64,000 nt of DNA. Source: Heliocidaris erythrogramma (Eukaryota; Echinodermata; Echinoidea; Camarodonta; Echinometridae). This document shows, piece by piece, positions 23,690-33,314 of the stretch (positions are counted from its first letter, which is position 1; the number at the start of each line of letters is the position of its first letter). Made by a program: the position numbers and the translations under genes. The notes below the pieces were generated by a model. It did not search any database, was not told where the DNA came from, and was given only the letters and a program-made list of their open reading frames with translations. The stretch is taken from contig CM046872.1 of the NCBI GenBank assembly GCA_025617745.1, positions 496,001-560,000 of the forward strand, given 5' to 3'.

Positions 23690-23775
23690 CAATCCTTTTA
23701 TTTCAAAAGTTATAATAAAAGGGTAACAATCAGTCCAAGGATACAAGTTCTTCAACATTGTACATGGTATATACA

Positions 23776-23810
<35 letters not shown>

Positions 23811-23870
23811 CATATGACAAAAATAAAACAACTAAAGACAACAGAAAAGAATCTTCTTAAAGCTGGCAAC
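23690..23870. repeat. (TA)n microsatellite in AT-rich repeat fragment
   Basis: About 30 bp of alternating TA at 23776-23806 within a sequence resembling the reverse complement of LINE 3' ends (TTTTATTTCAAAAG). Not coding. Confidence 0.5.
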
Positions 23871-23989
23871 ATAAATCAACAGGAGTAAGTGATATTGAAA
23901 AGATGTAAGTGAAATAACGAAAAGGGACGTAAATAGAAACAAAAGTAAGCAAAGTAAACAGTTACCTTACTTTTAAGGTCGAAGCTAAT

Positions 23990-25082
23990 GGGTGATTTCA
24001 CGCTCGGTGTTGGTGTTTGGTGTTGGTGTTTAGAGCGAAAATTCTCCTAAAATTGAGCTCAAACACCGCTATTCAGATTAAGGAGCCGATACCGATATCC
24101 CAACAAAGCGCATCGATAGCTTAACACTGGTAATGGCGTCAGCACCGTTTTTAACGAAGGGAAAGAAAATTGTTTAAAACTATTTAATTATTAGTCTAGA
24201 ATATCCTTAAATTACACGAGTAGTCCGGCAATTCTAAAATAAATAATTATTTGATCTAGAGTGTGGTAAGAAACTTCACAGAAATGGATGGTCTTGACAG
24301 GAACAGTAAGTTTAGATTATGATTTCTCTCGAATTTCTCACTTGCAGCAGAAAATGGTGCGGTAGCTAATGCAGCTAGACGCCAGATCGGACGGCGTAGC
24401 GCGTACAGGGCAAACAGCCAAATTTCAGGCCTTGGCACAGATTAGCCGTGAAGATTCATGGCTTTTGTATTGTAAATGTTGATTTAGATCTCATCCTGAT
24501 AAATGATGTGGATTCTCTGGGTCTTTAACTACGGAATATCTAACGTCATTTTTATTAAATCTATCATAAAAAGAAAATTAGGTCGGAATTTTTCTTCACT
24601 CCTTCAAACCCATTAAAAAGCAAAATTAGTTCCTTTCCGTGTGCTCTAGATCGAACGTTAGACCAAATGCTGGCCTAGATCTAATATCAGGCCTATATGA
24701 ACATAATACCTCTTAACGCCTATGAAATTACACTTCGAATAGCGCCTACTGTCTTTATTTCTCATGACTAATCAGCAAAATTTCCCATAGCTAGAAACAC
24801 CAACACCAACACCGACCGTGAAATCGGTATTTCTTAATCCCTAGGGGTATAGTGTTAGTGAATGGGAATTTGTACATGAAATTAAACACCGACGGCCGAG
24901 CTCGGTTCAGTAGACGATTATTAACAAAAAACAAACACCGGCAACCGGAACTACGTCAAAAAAATCAGAGGTCAACACCTAACACCGACTGATGTTTTTT
25001 CATTTCATATTCGGTGTTAGATCACGATTTCGGGCAAAATAGACACTAACACCAAGCACCAACACCGAGCGTGAAATCACCC
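23990..25082. mobile_element. 1.1-kb TIR element with GGGTGATTTCACGCTCGGTG ends
   Basis: Perfect inverted ends of ~26 bp (GGGTGATTTCACGCTCGGTG, continuing TTGGTG) with AAT on both sides (23987-23989 and 25083-25085). CACCAACAC-type subrepeats lie inside both ends, and an internal partial end copy near 24800 reads CCGACCGTGAAATCGG. No coding potential seen. Confidence 0.8.
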
Positions 25083-25094
25083 AATGTATATGTT

Positions 25095-25096
25095 GT

Positions 25097-25140
<44 letters not shown>

Positions 25141-25170
25141 ATTATATTTTTAAAATATATATACATGTAT
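25095..25170. repeat. (GT)n/(TA)n microsatellite
   Basis: About 34 bp of GT dinucleotides at 25099-25133 followed by TATATA-rich sequence. Confidence 0.9.
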
Positions 25171-25431
25171 ATATTGTTTTTATCCTAGGGATGAAAAAAT
25201 GTTTTTAAACTCAAATTGAATCTATTACATCTCTCTTGTCATTTTTGTCTCGCCCACTGGAGGTGAAGGCGAGACTAAGGGATCCAAATGGCGTCCGTCC
25301 GTCGTCCGTTTGCAACCGTCACTCACTTTTCAACCAAACTCGGGTTGTAGATGCACTAAGGGGACCTGCATGTTATGGTGCCGTTGGAGGTCACATTATA
25401 AGGTCAAAGGTCATTTCAGGTAAAACGTTAA

Positions 25432-27822
25432 AGGGAAATCCAACCTTAATAGCAAGTTGCTTTGAAAGAAAGAGGAAAAATCAGAGAGGCAGTTTGGTGA
25501 AAGTTTAAACGAAAAAACAATAAGAAAGTTATGAATTTTTGAAAGTTGTAATCACTATACATATGGGAATTTCAAATTGGCCGAATAGGTAATGTCACTG
25601 TGATATAGCTGTGGACAACTCCTCCATTCGCTCCAACACATAAAATGACTAAAATGTCACTTTTTTCAAAATGTTTTAATTAGTAGAATCTTTTTCTTTC
25701 ATGAGGACCTATAACAATATACTATCTCCAATATATTTTGAGTACTGCCCCGAGGTTAAAGGGCGAGTCAATTAGAATTACATTTCATGATAATATCAAA
25801 GTATTGTGTCAATATTGCTAGAAATCGCATATACTTTTTATTAAAAAGATCTGTGTACTTCTCTAAGCTTCGTTGAAATTGCCTAAATCGCACGTTTATC
25901 CGCTACTTTTAGTAGTCTGTCACGCCCCTCGAAAAATAGGGCCCAGTCACGTGCCTTGTCAGGTGACCTGTGACGTACCATCGGGAACATCTAGCTAGCG
26001 GACGACGCTTGTCTGTGTATATCCAGTGCAGGGAATTTTGGATAGGCATGATAGGAGTGCATATCTCAAGAAAATGCCGAGGAGATGTGTTGTTGCTGGG
26101 TGCAGCAAAGGCACCAGCGATGGTGTCAGTCTGCACACCTTTCCTAAAGATGATGCAACTCGAAAAATTTGGATTTCAAGGATCAAGCTGACGCGAGCTA
26201 GCTCAGTGGGATGGCCCTTCCGCTCACAGTACTGTTTGCAGTGACCACTTCAGGAAGGAGGACTTCGATAGTCAGGCCCTCACTCAGGCCAGGGGCTGTA
26301 TGACCAGCTAGGATTTGCGCCCAAGAATAAAATGCTGCGGCCGACAGCTATCCCTGTCATCAGACTGGGAACTGAGGGCTGTGGAACTGGAAGCCAAACA
26401 CAGGGAGCTAAAAAAAACAAGAGTCGGTCTGCAGTTCTGAAGCTGGAGTCACTGGAGAAAAAGAGGGTAGGTCTACCGTACCGTAGAGCCCGGGGGTGCC
26501 GGGGCACTCAACCTGTTTTTGGATGTGGGTGTGCCGCTGCCAATCTCAAAACAGGGGCTATGGAGCCAAATGGTTAATTGAGGAAGCTCATTTTTGAGGG
26601 TCTAAGGAGCGAACGGGCTCATGGGCAGAGCTAATTTTAGCTGCTCGCGATCTCACTACTCTGGTACACATATGGTGCATGAGCTGAGTCAGCGGTCGCA
26701 GGGCTGTTTTTAACGCTGTACATGCCGCGCCACTGCACTGGCTCGATGTCGCATGCAGATTGATCTCGCTGAGCCGCCGCTAGCACTAGTAATACCGCGT
26801 TCAGTTAGGGGGCACTAGGCCGCCCAGCTCCCCGCTGCGCTGGCCTGGGAGGCTAGGGAGCGACCGTTCCCGGACAATGGGCTGTGCGCATTGTTTTCTC
26901 ATATTCTAGGGAGCGAGTCGGAAGCCAATCGAGGTGCGGTTAGTGAAAATCTGAAAATCGCATATCATGGGAGCGACCCGAGAAGGTTGAAAATGGGGGA
27001 CGTCACAGCGGCACATACATGTGACTTTCATCCAGTCTTTCAGTGTACTTGGTTGTTATCATAAGCACGCACACAAAGATTCGCAAGGTACGGTCAGCAG
27101 TAAAGCGACTGTCCACACGTCTACTTGTCTGTAAAATATTACGTTTTTCCAAAACATAAACCTAATCCAAAAGAGGAATTATCATGGGTAAAGTGTTTGA
27201 AAAAATGCCAGACTTGTCATTTGACCTCTACTAAAATGTCTAAACAACCTATTCAAATCCTTTTGGGGGACTTAAAGATTGTCGAAATTGTATAAATAGT
27301 GATATGAAAATGGATAAATTATCATTCATTTACATTGCCAACATATTAGTCAAACTTAGTGGCTTCGCGGGGGACTTCCCGATGCTACGTCAAATCGCTC
27401 TAGCCAATCAGCTGTCAATTTTTGGGGGCGTTCCCAAATTAGTGAGTTTTTTGACCAATTTCTTGTTACTGGGCAATTTTTTTTCTGTAAAAATGTCAGA
27501 ATTGTGTCATTGGACCTATGTACTACATTTTTAGCCCCAATGTTGATTCTAATTGACTAGCCCTGAGGTTAAAGGCGCTTCGGAAAAAAACGCAAATTAA
27601 TGATAAATGTGTGTACGACAAATGGGAGAGTTGTCCACAACTATGTCACAATCGACTCACCAAATTGCCGATTTGAGATTCGCATAGATGTAGTGATCTC
27701 ATTTTTCAAACATCCATAACTTTCTTATTCCTTGTCCGATTTTTTTCAAACTTTCACCATCCTGTTTTTCTTATGTTTCTGCTTTCACACAAATCAACTT
27801 ATTACCAAGGTTGGATTGCCCT
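25432..27822. mobile_element. Kolobok-like DNA transposon, TTAA target site, THAP remnant
   Basis: Ends AGGGAAATCCAACCTT and, complemented, AGGGCAATCCAACCTT, with similarity continuing ~150 bp inward (GTGAAAGTTT, AATAAGAAAGTTATG). Flanked by TTAA (25428-25431 and 27823-27826). Removing it restores ACGTTAAAGTTTACCTGCAAG-type sequence, as in the other monomers of the host repeat. TTAA sites plus a THAP-bearing transposase define Kolobok elements in the literature; the class assignment is inference from those two features. Confidence 0.75.
26074..26530 (+). pseudogene. THAP-domain transposase fragment, frameshifted
   Basis: Starts at ATG 26074 with MPRRCVVAGCSKG, then VSLHTFPKDD and RKIWISRIK: the C-x4-C and FP parts of a THAP zinc finger. 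The frame then breaks. A second frame supplies HSTVCSDHFRKEDF (the C-x2-H half), and a third LGFAPKNKMLRPTAIPVI, the usual sequence after a THAP finger. Then KLESLEKKRV. No catalytic domain follows. At least two frameshifts make this a dead gene. Confidence 0.85.
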
Positions 27823-27827
27823 TTAAA

Positions 27828-28740
27828 GTTTACCTGCAAGACTATCTTATGACAGATAACTTTGCAACCGTCACTCACTTTTCAACCAAACTTGGCTTGT
27901 TGATGCACTAAGGGGACCTGCATGTTATGGTGCCGTTGGAGGTCACATGATAAAGTCAAGGGTCATTTCAGGTCAAACGTTAAAGTTTACCTGCAAGACT
28001 CTCTTATGACAGATAACTTTGCAACCGTCACTCACTTTTCAACCAAACATGACTTGTAGATGCACTAAGGGGACCTGCATGTTGTGGTGGAGTTGGAGGT
28101 CACATGATGAGGTCAAAGGTAATTTGAGGTCAAATGTTAAAGGGAGCGACAAGTCACAATCTATGGGCGGTTTTACAGTTGGCTGCTCCTTTCTCTGGAT
28201 CAAAGTTCAAAGCGACTTCAATTTATCGCGCGCAGCTAATAAAAGTTCGCACATTGACCCAAATTTCAGTAAACAAGATCGCGCGTTCTTTATTCCAGTA
28301 TTTGAATCTCATTGGTCAGTTACGTATATGTAGGGATTCGAGTTAACGATCACGCGAGGAATTCGGCAATAACATTCCTTCGGTAGCGCACGACAGGACC
28401 TGATTGTATCCGAATTTCCCCGAGTCAGGCCAACTGGTCAGGCCCATGGATTACGACTTGCCACTCCCTTTAAAGTTTACCTGCAAGACTCTCTTATGAC
28501 AGATAATTTGCAACCATCACTCACTTTTCAACCAAACTTGGCTTGTAGAAGCACTTGGGGGACCTGCATGTTATGCTGCCATCAGAGGTCACATGGTAAG
28601 TTCAAAGGTCATTTCAGGTTAAACGTTAAAGTTTCCCTACAAGACTCTCTAATGACAAATAACTTTGAAACCGTCACTTTCCAAACATTAATAATGTAGA
28701 TTTATGCAAGCATAACTCATGCAGATTTATGCACTTGGGG
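27828..28740. repeat. ~157-bp tandem monomers
   Basis: Monomer starts at 27861, 28018, 28507 and 28662 are separated by ~157, ~156 (after removing the 28141-28469 insertion) and ~155 bp. Each runs from TTTGCAACCGTCACTC to TTATGACAGATAAC. The frame at 28019-28333 is a read-through of this array, not a gene. Confidence 0.85.
28141..28469. mobile_element. TTAA-flanked MITE inside a tandem monomer
   Basis: Ends AGGGAGCGACAAGTCACAATC and the complement of CCACTCCCT with matching inner bases (GATTACGACTTG). TTAA lies at 28137-28140 and 28470-28473. Its removal restores the monomer sequence at the same TTAA used by the Kolobok-like element. Confidence 0.82.
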
Positions 28741-29084
28741 GACCTGTTGCAGGACAACAGAGATCGCGATATTTCTAGTTATCGAAAGTGGGCGAGACAC
28801 AATATCGCTAATATGACTTGTACTGCATATTCCGTGACTGCAAATTCATAACAACAAATGGGTATCATTTTAAAGAGGAATAAATACACCTTATAATGAT
28901 ACTAAACACAACGAGGATTGTGCCATGACAATAGAGATATAATCGATCATACCTCAGTTTCTAAAACCTTTGAGGTGTTTAGCTTACTAATATCTCTGTG
29001 TAGCTGGAATATTTTTCTTCTGGACATTTTGTTGACTTGAAACAATAAGGCCTATGAATACCTGTATATATACATACAATAAGT

Positions 29085-29215
29085 GGCCTCAAAATAAATG
29101 AGGGCTGTAATGGCAGCCGGACTAAAGCAGGGTTAATAATACTGGGGTGCAAGTGGCAAATGTGCTAAGACATGAGCGCTGTACAAGACTGCTATTATTT
29201 TAAAGTTAATATTAT
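29085..29215 (+). mobile_element. SINE 3' fragment
   Basis: GGCTGTAATGGCAGCCGGACTAAAG and GAGCGCTGTACAAGAC match the 3' body of the SINE at 31416 (GCTGCCGGAGCTAAAGCC, GCGCTATACAATAA). The promoter half is missing. Confidence 0.55.
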
Positions 29216-29256
29216 TATTGATATTATTAGTATTGATATTATTATTATTATTATAA

Positions 29257-29595
29257 TTTACCTAACTGTGACTTAAGGCGAATCCTAACAATCGGTTTAT
29301 TTCGTCACAATAGAAACTCAACGTTAGGGCGAAACGAGTGTAAGTTAGGGCGAAACGGAACAAAAGAATGAGAAAAAAGATTTCGCCCTAAGTCGCAGTT
29401 AGAGTTATAATAATAATAATTATTATTATTATAAGTATTATTATTATAACTCTGAGACTTAGGGCGATACCTTTTATCTCATCCTATTGTTAGGATTCGC
29501 CCTAACCCACGTTCGTTTCGCCCTAACGTCGAATTTCTATTGTGACGGAATAAACCTATTGTTAGGTTTCGCCTTAAGTCGCAGAGAGGTAAATT
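29257..29595. mobile_element. Foldback element with TTAGGGCGAA arms
   Basis: Outer ends TTTACCTAACTGTGACTTAAG and its imperfect complement. Arms of ~130-150 bp share TTTATTTCGTCACAATAGAAA-type and GTTAGGGCGAAACGA sequence. The short AT-rich centre contains a run of ATT repeats. No coding content. The (ATT)n microsatellites at 29215-29255 and 29600-29690 flank it. Confidence 0.75.
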
Positions 29596-29617
29596 ATTCT
29601 TATCATTATCATTATCA

Positions 29618-29653
<36 letters not shown>

Positions 29654-29699
29654 CCATTACTATTATTATCATCATCATTAGTGTTATTATTGACACTAT

Positions 29700-30330
29700 T
29701 TTTCAGATTCAAAATACATTTATTTACTTCTCAAAATCAAGTAAAAAATGCAATGTACATTCACCAAAAAAAAAAAAACATGGTAGAAGGAGGCGAGGGT
29801 CCCAGGACGCACATGGCTTGTGGTGGGGTCGCCTTTACAATACATAATACATATACAATATTATACAACAATTATAACATTTAAAAAATCTAAAAGACAA
29901 ACAAAAAGGAAAGAAATCTGCAATATGTGCCTATCGTCAAATATTTCTGTACACATTCTATGTCTAATGACAAGTAAGTCTTACACAAATTTAATTCATT
30001 TCAGTAGTTCAATGCTTTTAGAAATTATATATATTTCTTTTGCCCTCTTTATTTCTCTTTCCTTAACCTCTTCTTCCGTCTCTGTCTCTTCCATTTCTAA
30101 TCCCCCAGGTACTGTCATCTATCTATACGCAGTTCTTTATACACTTATGTTCAGGTATTACTTTGCGAATAATCATTATCAATTATCTTTTGTTGGTGGC
30201 AGCACCAATAAGGCTCTTTTGCCTTCCTAAGCGGTCTCCTCGTTCTGCATTATTATACTTTGGTTGTTATGTAATTTTTGTAAATGTACTTTTTTATGAA
30301 TGGATAAAATAAATGGAATGAATGAATTAA
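29700..30330. other. LINE-like 3' UTR fragments, no gene
   Basis: The block ends AATAAATGGAATGAATGAATT, resembling a LINE tail with short tandem repeats; its left part contains GGTCCCAGGACGCACATGGC and poly-A. Frames here (e.g. 29820-30230) have no recognisable domain. Confidence 0.35.
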
Positions 30331-30399
30331 AAAAAAATCAGTGATCACAGAAAAATTATGAACAAAGATGTTATGCCACTTGATATATGACTTTAATAA

Positions 30400-30527
30400 G
30401 CAAATAGAATCCACGGAGTAAGGGGAGACTGTGGTCAGATAGAGAGAGAGAGAGATAAGGTTGGGAATTCTTTTTACAAAGGCGAAAGAGAGCTTAAAGA
30501 GCAAGATAATGAGAGATATATATGCCT

Positions 30528-30562
<35 letters not shown>

Positions 30563-30620
30563 TAAAAGAGAGAGAGAGGGAGGGGAAAAGAGGGAGCTAA
30601 AGAGGAGATCAAAAGAGAGT
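30400..30620. repeat. (GA)n purine tract
   Basis: Imperfect GA repeats at 30439-30455 and 30530-30590, extended by AG-rich sequence. Related GA tracts occur at 31190-31220 and 31308-31380. Confidence 0.85.
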
Positions 30621-30670
30621 GAACGTGTAGAATAACGTACACCGATACATACAGTATTTCTGTTATACAC

Positions 30671-31173
30671 TGTGAGTCATTAAAAAGGAAACCCATATCC
30701 AAGTCCCAATATCGTAAAACTAAGTGAAAGCTCTGAAATGTATTATAATCGTATGATAGTTGATAATGTCTTCCTATAAGGTGATATGCTGCTCACCAAA
30801 GTGCGATCATGGATGATTGAGCACTGGTCATTAAAAAAAAGCATGTCAAAATCATCTTTGCCCAAGTTTAACCTGAATGGTGTTCGGGAGTTACTTGTTT
30901 TTATTTGTGAGTGCATTCAACTGAAATGGAGACCATTTAACTAAACCTTGGTTGACCATCGATTTCACTCAAAACTTGGGCAGAGGTAATTTTGACACGA
31001 ATCACGAAAAATGTTACTGTTCAGATGTCCATGGTCGGATTTTATAGATCAGGGTGTCAGATTAAAGAAAGCATGATAGGCTACAATGTGAGGTACCTTT
31101 GATTAAATATATATGTACTATTTGCAACGACATCAAAGGTTGAATCTGGGTTTCCTTTCTATTGACTCTCATT
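30671..31173. mobile_element. 0.5-kb TIR element (TGAGTCATTAAAAAGGAAACC ends)
   Basis: The left end TGAGTCATTAAAAAGGAAAC is mirrored at the right by GTTTCCTTTCTATTGACTCTCA, about 25 bp with a few mismatches. Nothing coding inside. Confidence 0.65.
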
Positions 31174-31415
31174 GTTCAATTAATGTAGAGAGAGAGATGA
31201 AAGAGAGAGAGAGAGAGAAATAAAGATATGCTAAAATAAAATATGTGGGAAAGAAAAAAGAATGGTAGGCTGCATATTAACGTGTTATGGGGTGCTTGTG
31301 CATTTTGTAGAGAGAGAGAAAAGGGGAAATCGAAAGATGAAAGATAAAGAAGGACAGGGAAAGAGAGCGATATATGAAATAAAGAGGATTGTTTTAGGTA
31401 AAATTAAATGACCAT

Positions 31416-31703
31416 GGAGGTGTCGTGGTATAGTGGTATAGTGGTTCATTCACTTGACTCTCAATCCAAGAGTTGAGTGCTCGAATCTCAGCCCGGCACT
31501 AGTGTATTTTGGCAAGATATTAATCCACATTTGCCACTCTCCACCCAGGCGTAGTAAATGGGTACCTGGCAGGATTTATTCCTTGAAATGCACTAGCGCT
31601 GATTACGGCTGCCGGAGCTAAAGCCAGGGTAATAATATCCAAACCCTTTGTATCATAACGTGTTATGCGCTATACAATAACGGAATATTATTATTATTAT
31701 TAT
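31416..31703 (+). mobile_element. tRNA-derived SINE
   Basis: GGAGGTGTCGTGGTATAGTGG start, degenerate B box (GTGCTCGAATCTC), shared body (CACTCTCCACCCAGG, AAATGGGTACC, GCTGCCGGAGCTAAAGCC) and tail GCGCTATACAATAA followed by (TTA)n. Same family as the SINE in both copies of the large transposon. Confidence 0.85.
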
Positions 31704-31860
31704 CTCAGTAGTCACATTGTGGTACTATACCAGCATTATAAAAAATGCAATTAAAAAAAGGTTTCGAATTTTTTTCAAAAAAAGATAATTGAGTTAAGGG
31801 TATGATTTATTTTAAGAACAATAGCCTCATACATTAAAAAAATCAAGGAGTTATCACAGT

Positions 31861-32186
31861 TTAACTCCTTGAAAAAATATGGGTGGAAATCCTCCTTGAT
31901 CAGGTGAGGTGCAGTTCTCTCTCAATGCAACCATTAAACCCAACTAATATGCCCCAACTACCACCAAATTTAATTTATGTAGAAATATTTATCTCGATAT
32001 TTAATTTGATGACCTTGCAAAGTTTAACTCCTTGAAAAAATATGGGTGGAAATCCTCCTTGATCAGGTGAGGTGCAGTTCTCTCTCAATGCAACCATTAA
32101 ACCCAACTAATATGCCCCAACTACCACCAAATTTAATTTCTGTAGAAATATTTATCTCGATATTTAATTTTGATGACCTTGCTGTC
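31861..32186 (+). repeat. Tandem duplication, 2 x 163 bp
   Basis: 31861-32023 and 32024-32186 are nearly identical (both start TTAACTCCTTGAAAAAATAT). Only a few single-base differences are visible, so the duplication is young. Not coding. Confidence 0.9.
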
Positions 32187-32277
32187 CGTGAGAAAACTAC
32201 CCCCACCCCTCTCCAAAAAAAATATGTGGAAATGGTTGGCCAAAAATCTCAAAAGCATTCCAGCAATAACTTCAATA

Positions 32278-32669
32278 GAGTACCGAAGTGATGACGTCAC
32301 AAAAAGCTATTTTTTCTTTTTGACATTTTTTATACCATATCTCAAAAGAACATGGTGAAAAACATCCAGATCTCATATTTTATGGCAATTGGCTCATTGG
32401 GCCTCGAGATATGGCCGCATGAATACCTCCTTAGCCCCATTGAAGTCGGTGTTAAATTGGCCTGGTTCTAAACTGTTAAGAACCAGGCCAATTTACACTG
32501 ACTTCAATGGGGCTAATTAGATATTCATATAGCCATACCTTGAGCCACCATGAACTGATTCATGTCAAATTTGATGTGTGAACGTTTTCCATCATGCTCT
32601 ACCTAAATATGGTCATAAAAATACTGAAATACAAAAATCAAAATTTGATGACGTCACACTTCGGTACTC
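32278..32669. mobile_element. Foldback MITE with TA target site, copy 2 (upstream of gene 2)
   Basis: Collinear with 14107-14497 and in the same orientation. Ends GAGTACCGAAGTGATGACGT and complement, TA on both sides (32276-32277 and 32670-32671), and the same central hairpin. Confidence 0.85.
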
Positions 32670-33238
32670 TATGGGCGTAGGTTCTCATCAAGTATGATAT
32701 TTACATTCCTTTAATCTAAACTATTTTGATTATTCATGTCCATCTTGAAAAATATTCATTTAATTTCTTACCATCCCCGGAAAAGAATGTTATGCTATTT
32801 ATTGTAAACTGCCTAATACCATTTATATTTAATGTCTATGTTTATCTTCAAGTTTAAGTGTTAATACATCTATTAAAATTATTAGCCTTTGAGAAAAGAA
32901 CAATAACATCTTCATATTGATATAAGAAATGGTTTAGGTATCACATGCTCGACTTTATTACACGTTATTATTTATTGCACGTATATTTCTAACGCCTTCT
33001 TGGCAAATATGATAAAAATAATATTGACATAATCACTTGAACCCTGAGAGCGGTGTAAGATAGTCCTACAGAGCTTCAAATTGAAACAATGGAGTATTAA
33101 GATATGTTTACCACATGTACTTCCTCAATCGATTTACTAGATATTTCTCATTGTTGCGGGTCCACTTGTATTCACTACACTACTATTACATGTATTATTT
33201 TAAAACATGTACATTTTCTGTCAGAATTATCGTTAAGG

Positions 33239-33314
33239 ATGGGTTCCTTTCAAATTCATATCGCAGTCATCTGGATTATTGCCGTGACAAGCTGTGCCAT
33301 AGGACAGGAGCCAG
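33239..33314 (+). CDS. Gene 2 exon 1: signal peptide
   Basis: ATG at 33239 opens MGSFQIHIAVIWIIAVTSCA, then IGQEP, a hydrophobic leader with a plausible cleavage after SCA or IGQ. Donor CCAG|GTAAAA in phase 1, as required by the next exon. The frame stays open upstream to 33104, but the leader makes 33239 the better start. Confidence 0.75.

Larger units (their letters stand above)
25246..28799. mobile_element. Repeat-array element with TGTCTCGCCCACT termini
   Basis: Opens with TGTCTCGCCCACT and closes with AGTGGGCGAGACA. Between them lie about five ~157-bp monomers starting TTTGCAACCGTCACTCAC and containing GATGCACTAAGGGGACCTGC and GGTCATTTCAGG (starts near 25308, 27861, 28018, 28507 and 28662). 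The first and third monomers carry insertions of other elements. No coding capacity of its own; class uncertain. Confidence 0.65.

Noticed and set aside
28019..28333. 104-codon frame in the tandem array
   Set aside because: It crosses from a monomer into a TTAA MITE; no conserved protein features.
25246..28740. CRISPR-like array from the ~157-bp repeats
   Set aside because: The repeats are contiguous monomers without unique spacers, in animal DNA.
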